DNA of 9,365 nt, taken from positions 1-9,365 of the forward strand of contig DAOVXM010000065.1 in NCBI GenBank assembly GCA_030636125.1, read 5' to 3'. Shown here piece after piece: positions 5,966 through 9,365 of this stretch (its first letter is position 1; each line of letters starts with the position of its first letter). Source of the DNA: Chloroflexota bacterium. GTDB lineage: Bacteria > Chloroflexota > Anaerolineae > Anaerolineales > UBA4823. The translations under genes and the position numbers were made by a program. The notes below the pieces were generated by a model, which did not search any database, had not been told where the DNA came from, and saw only the letters and a list, made by a program, of their open reading frames with translations.

Positions 5966-5988
5966 TTTCTTGTCCGGAGGACTTCTTA

Positions 5989-6633
5989 ATGTTAAATATA
6001 GCTCCATCAATGTTAATTGCTCATCTGTTTGTACTACTGACGGCTTTTGTAGTGCACGAATTTGCTCATGCGTGGACGGCGAATTATTTGGGAGATGATA
6101 CACCACGCCTTAACGGGCGTCTGACTCTCAATCCCCTCTCTCATCTTGATCCCATGGGATCAATATTATTGCTGGTAGCTGGCTTCGGATGGGCTAAACC
6201 TGTGCCAGTAAATCCGTTGGCGTTGCAACGGCGCTCACCGGCAGCTTTAATGTGGGTTTCACTGGCGGGCCCAATGTCTAACTTGCTTATGGCCATGGTT
6301 GCAGCGATTCCCTTTCGGCTGGGTCTGCTTTCAGTTTATGATGCTCAGTTTGCGATTGCCACTCAAGATAGTCACATTCTACCTACTTTTCCGCAATTGA
6401 TTTATGTGTTTATTTATATCAATCTTTTATTGATGTTATTTAACCTGATTCCCATTGCTCCCTTGGATGGAGAGAAAATTGCCAGTTATTTCTTCCCTCC
6501 AAAATGGTCGCAGGTGATGGATACTATTCGTCCTTTTGGCCCCTTGATCTTACTTGCGATTGTTTTTCTAGGAGGCTTTCAATACATTATCAGCCCCCCA
6601 TTAGGATATTTAATGGGGCTTTTGGTGGGATAA
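5989..6633 (+). CDS. M50 family (site-2 protease type) membrane metalloprotease
   Basis: A 214-residue multi-pass membrane protein of peptidase family M50. These enzymes cleave within or near transmembrane segments, using zinc. The zinc-binding HEFAH (23-27) lies in the first membrane segment (about 8-28), and the third ligand Asp160 sits in the matching motif NLIPIAPLDG (152-161). LNPLSHLDPMGSI (47-59), GWAKPVPVNP (67-76) and LAGPMSN (92-98) are further markers of the short M50 group (FwdE/YwhC-like rhomboid-size members without a PDZ domain). Hydrophobic segments lie at about 57-67, 88-107, 136-155 and 183-213. All key residues are present and the length is normal. The start is supported by CGGAGG 8 bases upstream. 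Its stop overlaps the next ATG by one base (TAATG), suggesting coupled translation. The natural substrate cannot be inferred. Confidence 0.92.
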   Translation: MLNIAPSMLIAHLFVLLTAFVVHEFAHAWTANYLGDDTPRLNGRLTLNPLSHLDPMGSILLLVAGFGWAKPVPVNPLALQRRSPAALMWVSLAGPMSNLLMAMVAAIPFRLGLLSVYDAQFAIATQDSHILPTFPQLIYVFIYINLLLMLFNLIPIAPLDGEKIASYFFPPKWSQVMDTIRPFGPLILLAIVFLGGFQYIISPPLGYLMGLLVG

Positions 6634-7172
6634 TGGTTGAGCGCATCTCTTACCGTATCCGTCAATTTTGGAATGCTCTCAACTCAAATCCCGATCCCGA
6701 AGATCTTGAACTGGTCCAGAAATTGTTAACCCCCGCCCAGATGGATCTGTTTACCTGCATGCACTCTAGTGAGCAAGTACATAGTATTGCAGTGATGAAA
6801 CGAGTGCGTTCTACTGAAGATATCCACTCCAATGATCAGTCCCAGGATTTATTTGTGGCGGCTTTATTGCATGATGTGGGTAAGAGCCGGTATCCATTAC
6901 GATTGTGGGAGCGGGTGATAATTGTATTGGCAAAAGCTTTTTTTCCAGGGAAGGTGGCTGGGTGGAGTGCTGGGAATCCCTATGGATGGCGGCGTGTATT
7001 TGTGATCTCAGAACATCACCCGGAGTGGGGGGCGCAAATGGCAGCAGAGGTTGGCACAGCGCCTCTGGCAGTAGAACTCATCCGCCAACATCAGAACTTT
7101 TATACCGATGACTTTGTATCAATAGAAGGACGATTGTTGAAAAAATTACAAGTTGCAGATCAAAACAGTTGA
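6633..7172 (+). CDS. HD-domain (HDIG-like) phosphohydrolase family protein
   Basis: A 179-residue protein with the metal-binding pattern of the HD superfamily: H50 (EQVHSIAV), the HD pair H80-D81 in AALLHDVGK (76-84), H128/H129 in SEHHPEWGAQ (127-136), H153 in LIRQHQN (149-155) and D176 in LQVAD (172-176). HD enzymes with this spacing hydrolyse nucleotides, cyclic dinucleotides or other phosphate esters; the substrate here is unknown. There is no GYP motif, so an HD-GYP c-di-GMP phosphodiesterase is unlikely. The segment 91-120, rich in aromatic residues (LWERVIIVLAKAFFPGKVAGWSAG), may be a membrane-facing helix or an inserted loop. The frame is open back to 6504 inside the protease gene, but the ATG at 6633 is chosen because of the TAATG overlap and because the upstream residues are out-of-frame protease sequence. 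Confidence 0.85.
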   Translation: MVERISYRIRQFWNALNSNPDPEDLELVQKLLTPAQMDLFTCMHSSEQVHSIAVMKRVRSTEDIHSNDQSQDLFVAALLHDVGKSRYPLRLWERVIIVLAKAFFPGKVAGWSAGNPYGWRRVFVISEHHPEWGAQMAAEVGTAPLAVELIRQHQNFYTDDFVSIEGRLLKKLQVADQNS

Positions 7173-7181
7173 GGTGAAATA

Positions 7182-8186
7182 GTGAAAACAATTAATATAA
7201 CTATCGTTGGTTTGGGACAGATCGGCGCTTCAATCGGTATGGCATTGGCAGAACATTCGGAGATGTTTGAGCGTGTCGGCCACGATCTCGATCTAAGAAT
7301 TGCCAAACAAGCGCAAAAAATGGGTGCAGTGGATCGAGTCGCGTCTAACCTGCCCTCTGCGGCGAATAAAGCAGATATTATTTTACTTTGTCTGCCTATG
7401 GATCAGATTAAAGAGACCATAGAGCTGATCGCGGAAGATTTACGCGAGGATGTTGTGGTGATGGACACCGGTCCAGTCAAGGAAGTTGTGGCCGCCTGGA
7501 CTGGTGAACTATTTCCAGAAAAACGGCATTACGTCGGATTGACACCCGTGATCAATCCAGCTTATTTACACGGTCTCGATTCTGGCATCCAGGCAGCGCA
7601 TGCCGATCTATTTCGCGACGGGTTGATCGCGATTGTCGCTCCGCCAAGGGCACCATCAGAGGCGATTAAATTAGCTGCTGACCTCACCCGTTTATTAGGC
7701 GCATCTCCATTTTTTGCCGATCCGATGGAGATCGACGGCCTGATGGCGGCAACGCACACCTTACCTCAACTCATGGCTGCTGCCCTGCTTAATGCCACGG
7801 TTGATCAGCCTGGTTGGCGTGAGGGTCGCAAGGTTGCTGGACGTGCTTATGCTGAAGTCACTAGCCCAATTGCTTATTTTAGCGAGCCAAAGACATTGGG
7901 AAAATCAGCAACCCTCAATCGTGAGAGTGTGATCCGTACGATTGACAGTGTCATTGCCACTTTGCAGACACTAAGGAATGATATTGATGTTGATGATTAT
8001 GAATCTCTTGAAGCTCGCTTAGAACGTGCTAGCAAGGGTCGTGAATTGTGGTGGGTGCAGAGGCAGGCTGCCGATTGGGCTACGGAGGAAATGCCCGCAA
8101 CAGCCACCCCACCAGGCGGTTCGCAATTTTTTGGCCGCCTTTTTGGGATGTCCAGTAGGAAAAAACCTAAACCTAAGGATGAATAA
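7182..8186 (+). CDS. Prephenate dehydrogenase (TyrA)-like NAD(P)-dependent protein, catalytic His absent
   Basis: A 334-residue protein. A Rossmann NAD(P)-binding domain opens with IVGLGQIGASIG (8-19), followed by the acidic GHDLD (33-37), DIILLCLPMDQI (65-76) and VVVMDTGPVKE (91-101). The C-terminal half has MEIDGLMAATHTLPQLMAAAL (182-202), corresponding to the family's dimerising helical domain. This architecture is that of prephenate/arogenate dehydrogenase, which makes the tyrosine precursor. Where the family has the active-site His in an HP-x-AG motif, this protein reads GLTPVINP (119-126), with Thr121 at the His position. The DSGIQAAHADLF stretch that follows aligns well, so this is not a misreading. 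It may be a paralogue with a different substrate. The tail (300-334) is low-complexity, Pro- and Lys-rich. The start is GTG, with GAGGTGA at 7171-7177 as ribosome binding site, 9 bases after the HD gene. Confidence 0.75.
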   Translation: MKTINITIVGLGQIGASIGMALAEHSEMFERVGHDLDLRIAKQAQKMGAVDRVASNLPSAANKADIILLCLPMDQIKETIELIAEDLREDVVVMDTGPVKEVVAAWTGELFPEKRHYVGLTPVINPAYLHGLDSGIQAAHADLFRDGLIAIVAPPRAPSEAIKLAADLTRLLGASPFFADPMEIDGLMAATHTLPQLMAAALLNATVDQPGWREGRKVAGRAYAEVTSPIAYFSEPKTLGKSATLNRESVIRTIDSVIATLQTLRNDIDVDDYESLEARLERASKGRELWWVQRQAADWATEEMPATATPPGGSQFFGRLFGMSSRKKPKPKDE

Positions 8187-8198
8187 AAGAGGTTACTC

Positions 8199-9365
8199 AT
8201 GGCAAATACACTTCAATGGATACAGGACGAATTGACTAATCTCAAGGATGCCGGTCTTTATAACAACATCCGCACATTGAGTTCACCACAGGGGGCATGG
8301 CTGGTGGTGGATGGACAACAGGCGCTGAATTTTTGCTCCAATAACTATCTGGGTCTTGCCAACCACCCCCGCATTGTGCAGGCTGCCAGGGAGGCTGTGG
8401 AGAAATATGGGGTTGGCCCGGCCGCGGTACGCACCATCGCCGGCACAATGGACTTGCATGTCAAGTTAGAGCAGCGTTTGGCAGCCTTCAAAGGGGTCGA
8501 GGCTGCGATTACCTTTCAATCGGGGTTTAATGCGAACATAGCCACAATCCCAGCTTTGGTGGGTAAAGAAGATGTGATTTTTTCCGATGAACTGAACCAC
8601 GCCAGCATTATCGATGGCTGCCGTCTTTCTCGGGCGCGCACCCTCCGCTACAATCATTGTGATCCTGATCATCTAGAGAAGGTTATGGCTGAACAGCGTG
8701 CTTCCTTCCCGCGAGCATTGGTTGTGACCGACGGCGTCTTCAGCATGGATGGTGATGTTGCCCCTCTTGACAAAATATATGAAGTGAGCCAGCGGTATGA
8801 GGCGGTTTTGATGGTGGATGACGCCCACGGTGAAGGAGTGCTGGGTCGTGGCGGGCGCGGCATTGTCGATCATTTTGGCTTGCATGGTAAGGTGGACGTC
8901 GAAATGGGCACCTTATCAAAAGCCTTTGGTGTTGTCGGAGGTATTGTGGCTGGCAACCCATTGGTGGTGGAATGGTTGCAGCAGCGCGGTCGCCCGTTTT
9001 TATTCTCATCGGCGATGACCGTTCCTGATACGGCAGCCTGTATAGCGGCTGTCGATATTCTAGAGGAATCTACAGAATTAGTTGATAAACTTTGGGAAAA
9101 CACGAACTATTTTAAAGTCGAGATGCAGCGCCTCGGTTTTGATACCGGAGAGAGCGTTACGCCCATAACACCGGTCATGCTGGGTGAGGCACCACTTGCC
9201 CAACAATTCAGTCGTGACCTGTTCGAAAATGGTGTTTTCGCCATGTCAATCGGTTTCCCCACTGTTCCGCGTGGCAAAGCACGTATTCGTGTTATGATCT
9301 CAGCCGCTCATGAAAAGGATGACCTTGATCAAGGGCTGGAAACATTCGCAAAGGTTGGGCGCAGC
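8199..9365 (+). CDS. kbl: Glycine C-acetyltransferase (2-amino-3-ketobutyrate CoA ligase), 3' end outside the window
   Basis: The first 389 residues of a PLP-dependent alpha-oxoamine synthase; the family is usually just under 400, so only a few residues are missing. Kbl splits 2-amino-3-ketobutyrate with CoA into glycine and acetyl-CoA in threonine breakdown. Visible features are [13 protein letters not shown] near residue 46, the glycine-rich [14 protein letters not shown] block, FQSGFNAN, the PLP N1-binding [11 protein letters not shown] (Asp207/Asp208, His210) and the Schiff-base Lys241 in TLSKAFG, close to Lys244 of the E. coli enzyme. VRTIAGTM favours Kbl over the related 8-amino-7-oxononanoate synthase (BioF), although some members do both reactions. 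No biotin or threonine dehydrogenase gene is in view. The ATG is preceded by AAGAGG (8187-8192), 12 bases after the TyrA-like stop, so it is the last visible gene of that operon. Confidence 0.92.
   Translation, partial: MANTLQWIQDELTNLKDAGLYNNIRTLSSPQGAWLVVDGQQALNFCSNNYLGLANHPRIVQAAREAVEKYGVGPAAVRTIAGTMDLHVKLEQRLAAFKGVEAAITFQSGFNANIATIPALVGKEDVIFSDELNHASIIDGCRLSRARTLRYNHCDPDHLEKVMAEQRASFPRALVVTDGVFSMDGDVAPLDKIYEVSQRYEAVLMVDDAHGEGVLGRGGRGIVDHFGLHGKVDVEMGTLSKAFGVVGGIVAGNPLVVEWLQQRGRPFLFSSAMTVPDTAACIAAVDILEESTELVDKLWENTNYFKVEMQRLGFDTGESVTPITPVMLGEAPLAQQFSRDLFENGVFAMSIGFPTVPRGKARIRVMISAAHEKDDLDQGLETFAKVGRS

Noticed and set aside
1..9365. CRISPR array, tRNA, rRNA or riboswitch
   Set aside because: No regularly spaced direct repeats, cloverleaf-like segments, rRNA sequence or recognisable riboswitch core was seen; the gaps are too short or already explained.

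Overview
The window looks like a chromosomal segment of a mesophilic member of the Chloroflexota, probably class Anaerolineae. I infer this from gene content. The clues are a lipoprotein with an NBR1-type Ig-like domain and Thr/Pro linkers, a DUF951 protein, a bifunctional phosphoglucose/phosphomannose isomerase, and a first gene of the kind often auto-named quinate 5-dehydrogenase. Nothing was searched, so the taxonomy is a recognition-based guess. No transposase, integrase, phage gene, tRNA, rRNA or CRISPR array is visible.

Layout. Positions 11-124 hold a structured repeat (left copy), followed by a weak promoter candidate. Positions 249-2470 are a tight plus-strand operon of three genes: a quinate 5-dehydrogenase-like protein, a MobA-like nucleotidyltransferase and a PAP2-type membrane phosphatase. 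Positions 2471-2587 hold the same repeat in inverted orientation (right copy), filling the gap to the convergent minus-strand group. Reading leftward from 5911, that group is DUF951 protein, NBR1-domain lipoprotein, rsmI, sugar-phosphate isomerase (ending at 2589). Positions 5912-5988 are a divergent promoter region with two extended -10 elements, one of which predicts a leaderless mRNA. From 5989 to the end is a plus-strand operon: M50 site-2-type protease, HD-domain protein, a TyrA-like dehydrogenase without the usual active-site His, and kbl, cut off by the window end.

How the genes relate. The right-hand operon mixes membrane proteolysis, an HD hydrolase and amino-acid metabolism; its tight spacing (a 1-base stop/start overlap, then gaps of 9 and 12 bases) argues for co-transcription more than for one pathway. 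The minus-strand group combines rRNA modification (RsmI), central sugar-phosphate metabolism and a cell-surface lipoprotein. The left operon has no obvious pathway.

The most unusual signal is the pair of about 115-bp inverted, two-hairpin repeats flanking the three-gene operon. They are about 84% identical by hand alignment, and several of their differences keep the hairpin stems paired through G-U wobbles.
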